Shown here piece after piece: positions 41,061 to 50,639 of a stretch of DNA of 64,000 bases. The position numbers were made by a program, and so were the translations under genes. The DNA comes from Rhizobium sp. CG5 (GTDB lineage: Bacteria; Pseudomonadota; Alphaproteobacteria; Rhizobiales; Rhizobiaceae). The stretch is taken from positions 434,001 to 498,000 of the forward strand of contig NZ_JABAEF010000001.1 in assembly GCF_023701945.1 (NCBI RefSeq), given 5' to 3'. Below the pieces are notes generated by a model that had not been told where the DNA came from, made no database searches, and saw only the letters and a program-made list of their open reading frames with translations. Position 1 is the stretch's first letter, and each line of letters starts with the position of its first letter.

Positions 41061-41127
41061 GGGCTCTTTCCAATTTTTGGGGCGGCGCAATGGATCCGCT
41101 TGCCGATCGTCGCGAGCAAGATCGGTC

Positions 41128-42858
41128 TCACGCCTCTTCTGTGTCCAATGGGGCTTTGTCCGGCCAGAATCGCACACCCGGCCGTGCAAGGCCACCGCCC
41201 AGCGCCACAACCGTGCCATCGGCGCGCCAGCAGGCGGCCCCAGTTGCTGTTTCACCAAACACGATCGCGTTCATTCCGCCGCCGATATGGGGCATGATGC
41301 GAACCTCGTGGCCGAGTTTCTCAAGGGCTGCAGCCTGCGGCGCATAGGCAGTCTCGATTTCGACTTCCTGGCCCTGGGTCCAGATCCTGGGGGCCTCCAT
41401 GGCCTGCTGCAGGCTCATGCGGTGATCGACGAGATTGACGATCGCCTGCATGGCCGAGGGGAAGATGCGCAGACCGCCGGGCAGGCCGAGTGCGAAGACC
41501 GGTGCGCCGTCCTTCATGACGATCATCGGCGCCATCGAGGTCGGCACGCGCTTTCCCGGCTGCACGGAGAGCGCCTGTCCCGGATGGGGATCGAAATTGC
41601 TCATGTAGTTGTTGGGGATAATGCCGGTGCCCGGCACCGCGAACCGCGCCCCGAACAGACCGTTGATCGTGTGGGTGGCGGTGACGATATTGCCGTCACG
41701 GTCGGTGACCGTCACATGGGTGGTGTCGTGGCTCTCGTATCCGGGACTGCGCGGCGCCGGAATGCCCGCCGCATTGCGGATCTGTTCCCGGCATGTCGCG
41801 GCATAGGCCTTGGAGGTCAGCCGTTCCACCGGCACGTCGACAAAGGCCGGATCGCCGGAGTATTTCTGGCGGTCGGCAAAGGCAATCCGGATGACTTCCG
41901 CCATCAGATGCAGGGTTTGCGGGCTGCCGAATCCCAGCTCTGCCAGGTCATAACCCTCCAGCATGTTCAGCATCTGGGTGACATGCACGCCGGACGAGGC
42001 CGGCGGCGGCGGTCCGGCGATCTCGAAGCCGCGATAGCTGCCGATGATCGGCTGGCGCTCGATCGGGCGGTAGTCGCGCAGGTCGGCTTCGGTGATCCAG
42101 CCGGCATCGTCGCCGCCGGTCTGCATGCGGGCGGCAAGCGCTGCACCGAGCGGGCCGCCATGCAAGGCGCTCGCGCCCTCACGCTGGATCAGCGCCAGGC
42201 TCTGCGCATAGTCGCCCATCACCAGGCGCTCGCCCGGAGCCGGGGCCCGTCCGCCCGGCAGGAGAATGCGGGCGATCTCGGCATCTTGGCTGAGTTCACC
42301 GGCGGCCTCGGCAATGGCGCCGGAGAGATAATGGGTCACCGCGAAACCGCGGGCCGCCAGCCGGATCGCCGGCTCCACGACGTCTGCGAACGGCAGTTTG
42401 CCGTAGTCTGCCTGCATCTGGCACCAGCCGGCGAGATTGCCGGGCACCGCGACAGACGAGGCGCCGATGATGTTGCGGCGTCCCTTGGCTTCCATATAGT
42501 CGGGCGGATCGTTGGACACCGGCTCGTAGATTTCGGCATGCATCGACGCTGCCGCCGTTGACAGGGCATCGATGACGACGTGGCGTCCGTCACTCAGCCG
42601 CAGATGCGACAACCCGCCGCCGGCAATGCCCACCATCATCGGCTCGACCACGGTCAGTGCCAGCAGCGTCGCCACGGCCGCATCGACCGCGTTGCCGCCT
42701 GCAAGCAAGATCTCGGCACCAGCCGCAGATCCCAAGGGATGGTTGCTCACCACGATACCGCCGGACCCAGAGGCCGGGTGTTTTTCGCAAGCGAAGGGCA
42801 GAGGGGCAGAGGTCACGGCAGGTCTCGCATATGGTCTTGTGGCGCAAAGCGGGAGCAC
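41128..42858 (-). CDS. gamma-glutamyltransferase-family Ntn hydrolase
   Basis: A 576-residue (from GTG 42858) proenzyme-type protein. Family marks are HPLGSAAGAEILLAGGNAVDA, VPGNLAGWCQ, PPPPASSGVHVTQMLNMLEG and the self-cleavage site SHDTTHVTVTDRDGNIV with nucleophile Thr379. The substrate loop includes RVPTSMAPMIV and LPGGLRIFPSA. There is no signal peptide, unlike secreted GGTs, so it should act in the cytoplasm, like the oxamate-amidohydrolase/gamma-glutamyl group. The start is uncertain: GTG 42816 is also possible. It lies between RraA-like and SDR genes in a polyamine-type ABC operon, suggesting hydrolysis of an imported amide or gamma-glutamyl compound. Confidence 0.87.
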   Translation of the reverse strand: MLPLCATRPYARPAVTSAPLPFACEKHPASGSGGIVVSNHPLGSAAGAEILLAGGNAVDAAVATLLALTVVEPMMVGIAGGGLSHLRLSDGRHVVIDALSTAAASMHAEIYEPVSNDPPDYMEAKGRRNIIGASSVAVPGNLAGWCQMQADYGKLPFADVVEPAIRLAARGFAVTHYLSGAIAEAAGELSQDAEIARILLPGGRAPAPGERLVMGDYAQSLALIQREGASALHGGPLGAALAARMQTGGDDAGWITEADLRDYRPIERQPIIGSYRGFEIAGPPPPASSGVHVTQMLNMLEGYDLAELGFGSPQTLHLMAEVIRIAFADRQKYSGDPAFVDVPVERLTSKAYAATCREQIRNAAGIPAPRSPGYESHDTTHVTVTDRDGNIVTATHTINGLFGARFAVPGTGIIPNNYMSNFDPHPGQALSVQPGKRVPTSMAPMIVMKDGAPVFALGLPGGLRIFPSAMQAIVNLVDHRMSLQQAMEAPRIWTQGQEVEIETAYAPQAAALEKLGHEVRIMPHIGGGMNAIVFGETATGAACWRADGTVVALGGGLARPGVRFWPDKAPLDTEEA

Positions 42859-42889
42859 GGCGTCGTGGTCCCAGCCTATCTATCATGGC

Positions 42890-43558
42890 TCAGAGCAATT
42901 TCGCCATCACCTTCTCCGTTGCGCCTGATATGTCGCCAAGCTTCACACCGGTTTCGCGAACGCTGGCCTCGCGGGCCTTGCCGCGGACTTGCGTATCGAT
43001 GGCTTTCTGCGCTTCCGAGGCGACTTCGTCTGGGGAGAGAACAATGACGCCGCTTTCATCGGCCAGCACCGCATCGCCCGGCATCACGACGGTATTGCCG
43101 ACGGAAACGGGGATGTTGATCGCCCCGCCGAGATCGTAAAGCCTGGTGGTGATCGGCGAAATGCCGCGGCACCACATTGGAAAATCGGACTGTTCGATCT
43201 CTTCGAGATCGGTGCAGGGGCCATCGACCACGGCACCCACCGCACCGGCGGCCTTGGCCCCGACCGTCACGCCGCCGCCCCAGCAGGCGTAGCGGTCGTC
43301 ATGCAGACGATCGACAATGACGAAGTCGCCGGGACGCAGCAGGCTCAGCAGGTGGTGCAGAAGGGTGGAATCGGGACCGGGGATGGCGATCGTCACCGCC
43401 GTGCCGACGACGCGACGCCTTGGGATCAGCGGTTGGATCTGCCGGCTGAGAAAGCCGAAATGCCGCCAGTGGCCGAGCGTGGCCGTCTCGACCTGGGCAA
43501 GAAGGGCAAGATCGGCCGCGGCGATCTGTTCGGGCATGGCATTGATTTTATAGGTCAT
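42890..43558 (-). CDS. RraA-family (HMG aldolase-like) protein
   Basis: A 222-residue soluble protein. The RraA fold is visible in TAVTIAIPGPDSTLLHHLLS, GDFVIVDRLHDDRYACWGGG, VVDGPCTDLEEIEQSDFPMW and VMPGDAVLADESGVIVLSPD. Family aldolases that cleave 4-hydroxy-4-methyl-2-oxoglutarate have an Arg-Asp in the third block (GxxRD); here it is CTD, so the substrate arginine is lost. A different lyase or a non-catalytic role is likely. AGGACA precedes the ATG. It is 30 nt downstream of the last permease gene and 31 nt upstream of the GGT-family gene. Confidence 0.83.
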   Translation of the reverse strand: MTYKINAMPEQIAAADLALLAQVETATLGHWRHFGFLSRQIQPLIPRRRVVGTAVTIAIPGPDSTLLHHLLSLLRPGDFVIVDRLHDDRYACWGGGVTVGAKAAGAVGAVVDGPCTDLEEIEQSDFPMWCRGISPITTRLYDLGGAINIPVSVGNTVVMPGDAVLADESGVIVLSPDEVASEAQKAIDTQVRGKAREASVRETGVKLGDISGATEKVMAKLL

Positions 43559-43588
43559 GGAAGTGTCCTGTCTGGGATGGCAAGGAGA

Positions 43589-44386
43589 TTAGCGGCCAAA
43601 GGCCTTGGAGAAGCCGATACTGCGTTCGACGATCAGGATGACGGAGAGCGAGATGGCGATCATCAGCACGGCCAGAACGGCGACCATCGGGTCGGTCCGT
43701 TCGTCGACATAGCGGTAGATTTCAACCGGCAGGGTCTGCAGCCTGGGGCCAACGATGAAGAGCGACAAGACGATCTCGTCGAAGGAGAGGATGAAGGCGA
43801 TGGCCGAGGAGGCGAAAATGCCGGGCAGCAGCCGCGGCAGGGTAATGGCGGTAAACGCCTTCAACGGCGGGGCCCCGAGCGTCATGGCGGCTTCCTCGAC
43901 GTCCGTGCCGAGATTGCCAAGGGCCGTCTGCAGGATGCGGACGCTGAAAGGCAGCGTCATGATGAGATGGGCCAGCACCAGGCCCGGATAGGTGGCAACC
44001 AGCCCGGCCGGGGTGAAGACCATCAAGATGCCAAGCCCGAGCATCATGGCCGGCAGGATCAGCGGCGCCAGGATCAGGTTGCGGATCAGGTTATGGCCGG
44101 GGAACGCCAGCCGCACCAGCGCGTAGGCCGCCGGCAGGCCGCAGGCAAGGCTCAAGGCGGCAACGATCACCGCGATTACCAGGCTGTTGCGCATGCCTTC
44201 CATGAAGGCGGTGTTGCTGAGCACCGTGCCATACCATTTCAGGCTCCAGCCGGACGGCGGGAATGACAGATAGCTGTCGGCGCTGAAGGAAATGACGAGA
44301 ATGATCGCCATCGGCATGAAGACGATGCCGAAGATCATCGCCACGTAGAGGCGCGCCAGAACGGAGAGGGTCTTGGTCAGGATCAT
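43589..44386 (-). CDS. polyamine-type ABC transporter permease (PotC-like)
   Basis: A 265-residue permease with six helices, [20 protein letters not shown] near the start and the EAA loop [20 protein letters not shown]. The first helix and [18 protein letters not shown]-like spacing are those of PotC/second permeases of the spermidine/putrescine class. The ATG at 44386 has GGAGGAT upstream and overlaps the stop of the PotB-like gene by 4 nt (44383-44386). The much longer frame running to 45409 is only read-through of the other permease gene in another phase. Confidence 0.92.
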   Translation of the reverse strand: MILTKTLSVLARLYVAMIFGIVFMPMAIILVISFSADSYLSFPPSGWSLKWYGTVLSNTAFMEGMRNSLVIAVIVAALSLACGLPAAYALVRLAFPGHNLIRNLILAPLILPAMMLGLGILMVFTPAGLVATYPGLVLAHLIMTLPFSVRILQTALGNLGTDVEEAAMTLGAPPLKAFTAITLPRLLPGIFASSAIAFILSFDEIVLSLFIVGPRLQTLPVEIYRYVDERTDPMVAVLAVLMIAISLSVILIVERSIGFSKAFGR

Positions 44387-45255
44387 CGTATCCTCCGCAT
44401 CAGGATCCGCAGCAGGAGGCTCGACAGCACCATGGCCATGACGAAGAAGGCGAGCATCAAAAAGGCGAGTGCGGCAGCGGTCGGCCAGTCCAGCGACATG
44501 AGGGCCAGATCGTAGACTTCGGTCGCCAGCAGGAAGACACGACCGCCACCCAGCAGCGATGGCGTGATGAAGGACGACACCGAGAGCACGAAGCCGATGG
44601 TCAGCCCGGCCATGATGGCCGGCAGGCTGAGCGGCAGGGTGATTTTCAGGAAGACCATATGCGGCGGTGCGCCGAGCGACATGGCGGCATCGTCGAGCCG
44701 TCGGTCGAGCTTGCCCAGTCCTGCGGCAATCGTCAGGAAGATATAGGGCATGATGCTTTCGGACAGGCCGATGACCACGCCGGTGTAATTGTTGACGAGG
44801 TGCAGCGGTTCGACCACCAGGCCTGCGGCGCGCAGCAGATAATTGAGCAATCCGTCGTCGCCAAGCGTGATCATCCAGCCGAACGACCGCACGACGGCGG
44901 AAATCAGCAGCGGCGAGGCGGCCAGCACGGTGAGCGGGGTCCGCCAGCGCGATGTCATCCGCGACAGGGACAGCGCCATGGGATAGGCGAGCAGCATGGC
45001 GATGACGGAGCAGGTGACGGACAGCCGCAGGGTGCGGCCGAGAAGATCGAGGTAATAGCTGTCCTGCAGGATGGTGGCATAGGTCCTGAGGCTGATCGCT
45101 TCGGTGATCGCGCCGAAATCGGAAATGTTCAGCGACATGCGGAACAGCCAGGCGATCGGCGCGATGAAGGAGACCGTCAGGACCGCCAGCGCGGGTGCCA
45201 GAAGCAGCCAGGGGGTGAAAGGCGTCGAGGTGCCGGGGATCGCGAATTTGCTCAT
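44383..45255 (-). CDS. polyamine-type ABC transporter permease (PotB-like)
   Basis: A 290-residue permease: TM1 at about 18-38 ([20 protein letters not shown]), an EAA loop [20 protein letters not shown] and six helices overall. It pairs with the PotC-like protein whose gene overlaps its stop. Its own ATG overlaps the stop of the ATPase gene by 4 nt (45252-45255). This places it in the order binding protein, ATPase, PotB, PotC. Confidence 0.92.
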   Translation of the reverse strand: MSKFAIPGTSTPFTPWLLLAPALAVLTVSFIAPIAWLFRMSLNISDFGAITEAISLRTYATILQDSYYLDLLGRTLRLSVTCSVIAMLLAYPMALSLSRMTSRWRTPLTVLAASPLLISAVVRSFGWMITLGDDGLLNYLLRAAGLVVEPLHLVNNYTGVVIGLSESIMPYIFLTIAAGLGKLDRRLDDAAMSLGAPPHMVFLKITLPLSLPAIMAGLTIGFVLSVSSFITPSLLGGGRVFLLATEVYDLALMSLDWPTAAALAFLMLAFFVMAMVLSSLLLRILMRRIR

Positions 45256-46343
45256 GCGGCGAAGATCCGCATGTCGGAACTCTGCCAGTCGAGCTGTGCC
45301 TCGAAGCCCAGTTGGGCGAGTGCCGCCTCCTCGCTATTGGGCCGCAATTCCGCCACCAGGCTGCGGCCCCCCGGCAGCTCAACCTCCACTTCGATGATGT
45401 TGCCGACATAGACGCGACGGGTCACCCGTCCGGTCAGCCCGCCGCCGCCAGCCTTGAGACGGATGGCATGGGGCCGCACCATGACCGACAGTTCGGATCC
45501 CTCGGAGGCGCCTGGCGGCAGATCCGTCGGGCCGGGAGCCGGCAAGGCCATGCCCTGGTGGATCAACTGGGGAGCGCCAGCAGCCTTGGCCAGCACGGCC
45601 GGCAGCATGTTGGCGCGACCGATGAAATTGGCGACGAAGGGGGTTTCGGCGCGGTCATAGACCTCGGCTGGCGTGCCGATCTGCTCCAGCCGTCCGGCAT
45701 TCATCACCGCGATGCGATCGCACATGGTCAGCGCTTCCTGCTGGTCGTGGGTGACGAACAGGGTGGTGATGCCGGTGCGGCTCTGGATGTCGCGGATCTC
45801 GAAGCGCATCTCGTCGCGCAGGCGCGCATCGAGATTGGACAGCGGCTCGTCGAGCAGCAGGATTTCCGGTTCGATGACGATGGCGCGGGCAATCGCCACG
45901 CGTTGCTGCTGCCCGCCCGACAGTTCGGAGGGCCGCCGTGCGGCAAAGCCCTCCAGCCGGACGGCCCGCAAGGCGCTCGCGACGCGGGAGGCCACCTCTT
46001 CCTTGCCGACCTTGCGCAGATGCAGGCCGAAGGCGATGTTCTGGGCGACCGACATATGCGGGAAGAGCGCATAGGACTGGAACACCAGGCCGAGATTTCG
46101 CTTCCACGACGGGCGGGACACGATGTCCTGCCCGTCGATCAGGATCTTGCCCGCGGTCGGCGCAAGCAGGCCGGCAAACATCCGGAGCGTGGTGGACTTG
46201 CCGCAGCCGGAGGGACCGAGGAGCCCGATGAATTCGCCCTTTTCTATATCGAAGGACAGGGCATCCACGGCCGGGCGAGCGCCTCCGTAGTCGAATGTCA
46301 GGCTGTCGATGCGGATATGAGCGGGAGATGCTGGCGGGTTCAT
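45252..46343 (-). CDS. polyamine-type ABC transporter ATPase (PotA-like)
   Basis: A 363-residue ATPase: Walker [11 protein letters not shown] (about 44-53), Q-loop [13 protein letters not shown], signature [15 protein letters not shown], Walker [13 protein letters not shown] and H-loop FVTHDQQEA. The C-terminal TOBE-type regulatory domain (about 280-360, [15 protein letters not shown], then [17 protein letters not shown]) is present. It is complete and of normal length. It lies 17 nt downstream of the binding-protein gene and is coupled to the PotB-like gene. Confidence 0.95.
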   Translation of the reverse strand: MNPPASPAHIRIDSLTFDYGGARPAVDALSFDIEKGEFIGLLGPSGCGKSTTLRMFAGLLAPTAGKILIDGQDIVSRPSWKRNLGLVFQSYALFPHMSVAQNIAFGLHLRKVGKEEVASRVASALRAVRLEGFAARRPSELSGGQQQRVAIARAIVIEPEILLLDEPLSNLDARLRDEMRFEIRDIQSRTGITTLFVTHDQQEALTMCDRIAVMNAGRLEQIGTPAEVYDRAETPFVANFIGRANMLPAVLAKAAGAPQLIHQGMALPAPGPTDLPPGASEGSELSVMVRPHAIRLKAGGGGLTGRVTRRVYVGNIIEVEVELPGGRSLVAELRPNSEEAALAQLGFEAQLDWQSSDMRIFAA

Positions 46344-46360
46344 CGGATCATCCTGACCGT

Positions 46361-47410
46361 TCAGTTGCCGGCCGAGATGATCTGACGCTTCCAGATCTGG
46401 TTCCAGGCGTCGGATTTGGTCGCAGCCCAGCCCCAGTCCAGCGGCAGCATCTTGTCGAGCTGTCCGGCAACGGTGCGGGCGGTCGCCCCATCGCTGACCT
46501 TGGCCTTGGCGTTGACCGGCGCGTAGAACATCGCCTCGGTGAAGGCGGCCTGGGCCTCAGGCGACAGCGCGTAGTTGATGAACGCCTTGGCGGCCGTCGG
46601 ATTCTTGGCCCCTTCGACCAGATTGATGGTGTTGATCTGCAGAATGCTGCCCTCTTTCGGCAGCATGACGCCGAGCTTGCCGCCGGATTGATCGGCATAA
46701 TACTGGCCGCGGGCATTCCAGCCGGTGGCAAGCACGTCCGTGCCGTTGATAACCAGCGTATAGGCGTCAGGCTTGGGGTCGAAGGTCTGGACGTTTGGCG
46801 CCATTTCGGCGAGCTTTGCGGCGGATGCCGTCACGGACTTGGTGTAGTCCTCGCCGAGCATCGCCGAGGTCATCACCATCAGGCCAGAGCCGAGAATCGA
46901 CGGCATGGAGGTAATCGCCATCTTGCCGGCATAGGCCTTGTCCCAGAGCACCGACAGCGAGGTCGGCGGCGTCGGGAAGGCCTCGGTGTTGTAGAGCACG
47001 ACGAGATTGTCGAAGGTCACGGCCGGACCATAGCCCTCCTTGACGATGGCCTGCGGCACCAGGTCGGCCAGGTTCGGCACGTCGGCGGCGCTCAAGGGTG
47101 CGAGCAGGCCTTCCTTGTCGCCGATCAGCGAGGTCGATACGTCGAAGATCACCACGTCGGTCTGGGGATCGCCTGCCTGGGAGCGCAGATTGCCGAGCAT
47201 GCCCGAAGATGCACCAACGGGAAAAAAGTTCACCTTCACACCAGGGAACTTGGCTTCGAAGGGCTTGATCACCGCCTCCACATATTTGTCCTGGAAGATG
47301 CCGGAATAGGCGCTGAGGGTGATCTCGCCCTTCACTTCGGCGGATTGTGCCTGGGCGTGGCCGGCAAGGAGCGCTGTCGACAGAATGGCGGGAAGAAGAC
47401 ATTTATTCAT
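46361..47410 (-). CDS. polyamine-type ABC transporter substrate-binding protein
   Basis: A 349-residue periplasmic protein with a signal peptide (KCLLPAILSTALLAGHAQAQ) and the type 2 fold of the PotD/PotF-iron group: ITLSAYSGIFQDKYVEAVIK, TDVVIFDVSTSLIGDKEGLL and YGPAVTFDNLVVLYNTEAFP. The aspartates that grip diamines in PotD are not clearly placed, so the ligand may be another amine or acid. AGGAG lies before the ATG at 47410; the frame to 47458 is an extension without a signal sequence. It is first in the operon that continues through RraA, GGT and SDR genes. Confidence 0.9.
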   Translation of the reverse strand: MNKCLLPAILSTALLAGHAQAQSAEVKGEITLSAYSGIFQDKYVEAVIKPFEAKFPGVKVNFFPVGASSGMLGNLRSQAGDPQTDVVIFDVSTSLIGDKEGLLAPLSAADVPNLADLVPQAIVKEGYGPAVTFDNLVVLYNTEAFPTPPTSLSVLWDKAYAGKMAITSMPSILGSGLMVMTSAMLGEDYTKSVTASAAKLAEMAPNVQTFDPKPDAYTLVINGTDVLATGWNARGQYYADQSGGKLGVMLPKEGSILQINTINLVEGAKNPTAAKAFINYALSPEAQAAFTEAMFYAPVNAKAKVSDGATARTVAGQLDKMLPLDWGWAATKSDAWNQIWKRQIISAGN

Positions 47411-47761
47411 CTGCAAATTCTCCTGTTGGGGCCAAGTCAGGGCGGTTGAAAAGTCCAAAATACTCCCGCCGCTGCGACCGGCTGCGACACAGCGATATCA
47501 GGGTCAGGGCTTTGTCCGTGGTGCTTGATCGGATCTGCGTCGGGGCTCCAGCAGGGCTTCCGGAACGCCTGTTGCCTTGCGATGCAACGATTTCAGGGCC
47601 TCAAAGTCCAATCGAATTTTCTGACTGCCGCCATCAAAGAAATTTGGGGTAAGCCTGTGGCCTGCCAGTGCGGGCGGTGCGAAAAATGCACGAAAAAGCC
47701 CTCCGGGCGGGCAAGCGCCGGAGAGCTGCAATCGGGGCGGGATAGGAGCTTAGGACTGGGC
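47411..47761. other. intergenic region, no gene seen
   Basis: This 351-nt stretch lies between the binding-protein gene (which begins at 47410 on the minus strand) and the 3' end of the GhrA-like gene. It should contain the promoter of the polyamine-type operon. The frames crossing it have no family features, and I see no repeat, terminator with a T-tract or RNA gene. Confidence 0.5.
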
Positions 47762-48694
47762 TCAGTAGCCGCGTTTGGCGTCGGCCAGGTCCGGGACCGT
47801 GCCGGTTTCCTCGAAGATGCGAATGTTTTTCGCGACGATCTTGCTGCCGGTCGGAGCATCGATCATCGAGGCGATATGCGGCGTGACGGTGATTTTGGGA
47901 TTGGACCAGAAAGGATGGGTGTCCGGCAGCGGCTCGACATGGAAGACGTCGAGGGTGGCGGCGCCGATCTGTCCGGAGTTCAGGGCTTCGATCAGGTCGC
48001 TGTCCACCATGTGGGGACCGCGGGCGGCATTGATGATGGAGCCGCCGCGTTTCAACTGATTGAAGGTATCAGCGTTCAGGATGCCCCGGGTGCTATCGGT
48101 CAGCGGCAGCAGGCAGACGAGGATTTCCGTGCCTTCCAGGAAGCTCTTGAAACCGTCCGGGCCGGAATAGCACTGCACGCCTTGCAACTCCTTCGGCGAG
48201 CGCGACCATCCGACGACCGGGAAGCCGATCTGCGACAGCAGTTCGGCAGCCGCCGAGCCCAGATTGCCGAGACCCATGACGCCAACGCGCCGCTGGGTTG
48301 CCGGAGGTACGATGATCTGCTCCCAGAGCTTGCGGCCCTGGTTTGCCTCAATGGCCGGCATTTCGCGGTGATGGCGCAGCACATGCAGCGCCACATATTC
48401 CTTCATCCGCTGGGTGAGATCGGTGCCGACGGTGCGGATGATCGGCACGTCCTGCGGCAATTGCTTGTCGGCCAGCACATGGTCGATGCCGGCGCCGAGC
48501 GACACGATGGCCTTGAGGTTGCTGAATGGCGTCATGGCGCCGGTGGCCGGACGCCAGACCACGGTATAGGTCACGGCGTCAGGATCCTCGACCTTGTCAA
48601 GCGGCTCGATCTTCCAATCCGGCATCAGATCCCGCAGCATCTGGCACCACCATTCCGTCTTGTCTTCGGCGGGCAGGGAGACAGCGATTGTCAT
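47762..48694 (-). CDS. D-2-hydroxyacid dehydrogenase, glyoxylate/hydroxypyruvate reductase A type
   Basis: A 310-residue cytoplasmic NAD(P)H-dependent reductase of the GhrA kind. The cofactor loop is VGVMGLGNLGSAAAELL, followed by SRSPKE, and the catalytic triad is Arg in INAARGPHMVD, Glu in VFHVEPLP and His in TPHIASM. The start VSLPAEDKTEWWCQMLRDLM is GhrA-like. Such enzymes reduce glyoxylate or hydroxypyruvate. The ATG at 48694 has GAGGATT upstream. It is divergent from the LysR gene, with an inverted repeat between them, so it is probably that regulator's target. Confidence 0.9.
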   Translation of the reverse strand: MTIAVSLPAEDKTEWWCQMLRDLMPDWKIEPLDKVEDPDAVTYTVVWRPATGAMTPFSNLKAIVSLGAGIDHVLADKQLPQDVPIIRTVGTDLTQRMKEYVALHVLRHHREMPAIEANQGRKLWEQIIVPPATQRRVGVMGLGNLGSAAAELLSQIGFPVVGWSRSPKELQGVQCYSGPDGFKSFLEGTEILVCLLPLTDSTRGILNADTFNQLKRGGSIINAARGPHMVDSDLIEALNSGQIGAATLDVFHVEPLPDTHPFWSNPKITVTPHIASMIDAPTGSKIVAKNIRIFEETGTVPDLADAKRGY

Positions 48695-48761
48695 GGGAAA
48701 TCCTCGGTTGGCACGAATGGCGTTTTCTCCATTCACCGCAACTGCGCTTCCAGGTCAAAAC

Positions 48762-48793
48762 AAAAATTCTGGTGTCGTCCATAGAGAATTTTT
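48762..48793. promoter_or_regulatory. inverted repeat in the LysR/ghrA-like divergent promoter
   Basis: AAAAATTCT (48762-48770) and AGAATTTTT (48785-48793) are perfect 9-bp inverted arms with a 14-bp spacer. They lie 38-69 nt before the LysR start and 68-99 nt before the GhrA-like start. Position and symmetry fit a LysR-type regulator binding site, which typically sits in such divergent spaces. Confidence 0.5.
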
Positions 48794-48830
48794 ATGTGGA
48801 TTTATGCCCAAGTTGCATTAGGCTTGCTCC

Positions 48831-49748
48831 ATGAACTTCAAACAATTGGAAGCCTTTTACTGGCTGACCCGTCTTAAGAGCTATCAGCGTGTGGCCGACC
48901 ATATAGGCCTGACCCAACCCGCTGTTTCTGCACGAATCTCCGGGCTTGAGGAGAGCTTCGGCATACCGCTCGTGGACAGATCCCAGTCCGATTTCACCCT
49001 GACCGAACAGGGTCATGAAGTGGCGGAATATGCCGAGACGTTTCTCAATCTCAGCGAAACGCTGACCAGTCGCCTGAAGCTCAAGCAAAAAAGGCGTTAT
49101 ACGATCGGCATCGTCTCGATGGTGACGGTCACCTGGGCGATCACCTTGCGGCACAAGATTGCCAACCTGCCGGATGCGCCGCTGGTCGACTTTTATTCCG
49201 GTGCCAATGTCGACCTGCGGCCGCTGGTGAAATCCGGCGCGCTGGATATGGCGTTCGTCACAGGCGAGGCCGGCTTGCCGCAGATTGCCGACAGTTTTTC
49301 CGTACTCTATCACGTCGGTTGGGTCGCTCGGCCCGACGTCGTCGGCGAGATCACCCGACCGCTGACGCCGGACGAATTGCGGGAACTGCCGCTGGTGCTC
49401 TATCCCCATACCTCGCCGCTGTTCGGCCCGGTCGCCGAATTGATCGAAGAGACCAAGCGGCGTCCGAACTCCCGCCATACCGGTAATTCGCTCAGCACGA
49501 TCTGCGACCTGGTCAAAGCCGGATATGGTGCGTCGGCCGTGCCGCTGGCCGCCCTGGAACAGGAGATTTCCACCGGAATGCTGGTCGAAATCCCGACCAC
49601 GGTGCAATTGGCGCCGCTCGATATCCGATGCGTGCACCAGAACAAGGCGCGCCGGGCCCAGACCGAGGCCATCTTCAAGCTGGCTCGTCAGGCCGCCGAA
49701 GAATGGGCGGAAGCCCATCCGCGCTATGTGAGCTTCCGACCGACCTGA
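48831..49748 (+). CDS. LysR-family transcriptional regulator
   Basis: A 305-residue regulator. The N-terminal winged helix-turn-helix is NFKQLEAFYWLTRLKSYQRV, then ADHIGLTQPAVSARISGLEE and GIPLVDRSQSDFTLTEQG. The effector domain (about 90-295) begins YTIGIVSMVTVTWAITLRHK and contains LSTICDLVKAGYGASAVPLA, as usual. It is divergent from the GhrA-like gene and likely regulates it and itself through the inverted repeat at 48762-48793. It is convergent with the creatininase-family gene. Confidence 0.93.
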   Translation: MNFKQLEAFYWLTRLKSYQRVADHIGLTQPAVSARISGLEESFGIPLVDRSQSDFTLTEQGHEVAEYAETFLNLSETLTSRLKLKQKRRYTIGIVSMVTVTWAITLRHKIANLPDAPLVDFYSGANVDLRPLVKSGALDMAFVTGEAGLPQIADSFSVLYHVGWVARPDVVGEITRPLTPDELRELPLVLYPHTSPLFGPVAELIEETKRRPNSRHTGNSLSTICDLVKAGYGASAVPLAALEQEISTGMLVEIPTTVQLAPLDIRCVHQNKARRAQTEAIFKLARQAAEEWAEAHPRYVSFRPT

Positions 49749-49815
49749 TCCGGCCCGGCTTCGTCCTCGATTTCAGGGGCGGCCAGGTCTGCCCGCCGCC
49801 CCGTTCCAAATGATG

Positions 49816-50628
49816 TCAGGCTGCGAAACGCTTTGACACGTGATCGCGGATGAAGCCCGCGCCGATTTCGACCAGACGCGCCGTCAGAGCACTGCCGGTC
49901 TCGGCCGAGCAATAGACCGGATCGCCGCCCCACACGCCGTGCGGCGCGGTTTCGATCGCCTCGATCGGCGCCTGCAGACGGGCGCCGGCATATTTGAGGG
50001 CCGCAAACCCCGCCACCTCGACACCCATGGCCTTTCGACCCTTCGGTGGCGACTGGGCGAGGTCCATGCGCAGGAGATCGGGATAATAGTGCAGGCCGAC
50101 GGAGGTCAGCGGATCGCCGCCATGGCCGGAGGACTTCGCCGCTGCCTCGGGGCCGAGGATATCCTTCAGCAATTCGTAGCTGCCCTGCCACAGATACATC
50201 GAGGCGACGAACATGCCATTGGTCTGGCGCCATTTCAGCGAAACGTCGTTGATCGCGGTGACATTGCCGCCGTGTCCGTTGATCACCATGACCTTGGTGA
50301 GCTTATGGCGTGCCAGGCAGGCGAACATGTCGTCGAGCAGGGCAAACAGCGTCGATTGGGTGAGTGATATACCGCCATGGGACGAGCCGAAATAATCGGC
50401 GCCGCCAAAGGGGATGACCGGCGCGATGAAGGTCGGCACGCCCTCGGCGCGGGCGGCGCGGGCAATGTCGAGGGCGACGGCTTCGGCAGCCAGGTAATCG
50501 CCCATCGGCGCATGGGTGCCCTGGTCTTCGAGCGAGCCCATCGGCAGCAGCACGACGGCGTCATCGTTCAGATATTGCCGGGCTTCCTCGCTGGTCAGTT
50601 CGGCGATCTTGATCTTGGGTGTCAGCAT
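49816..50628 (-). CDS. creatininase-family amidohydrolase
   Basis: A 270-residue metal-dependent hydrolase. The metal-binding start is LLPMGSLEDQGTHAPMGDYL, with Glu, His and Asp ligands; HGGISLTQST and VMVINGHGGNVTAIND follow. Family members open cyclic amides (creatinine), remove formyl groups from pyrimidines, or cleave peptides in cofactor maturation. It is the last gene of a peptide-type ABC operon, 11 nt after the second ATPase gene, so its substrate is probably what that system imports. The family call is firm; the substrate is unknown. Confidence 0.9.
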   Translation of the reverse strand: MLTPKIKIAELTSEEARQYLNDDAVVLLPMGSLEDQGTHAPMGDYLAAEAVALDIARAARAEGVPTFIAPVIPFGGADYFGSSHGGISLTQSTLFALLDDMFACLARHKLTKVMVINGHGGNVTAINDVSLKWRQTNGMFVASMYLWQGSYELLKDILGPEAAAKSSGHGGDPLTSVGLHYYPDLLRMDLAQSPPKGRKAMGVEVAGFAALKYAGARLQAPIEAIETAPHGVWGGDPVYCSAETGSALTARLVEIGAGFIRDHVSKRFAA

Positions 50629-50639
50629 GTCATTTTCCT

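Noticed and set aside
43589-45409. A single 606-codon frame that might suggest fused permeases
   Set aside because: Only the part from ATG 44386 is permease sequence; the upstream part is the PotB-like gene read in the wrong frame. The two permeases are separate with a 4-nt overlap.
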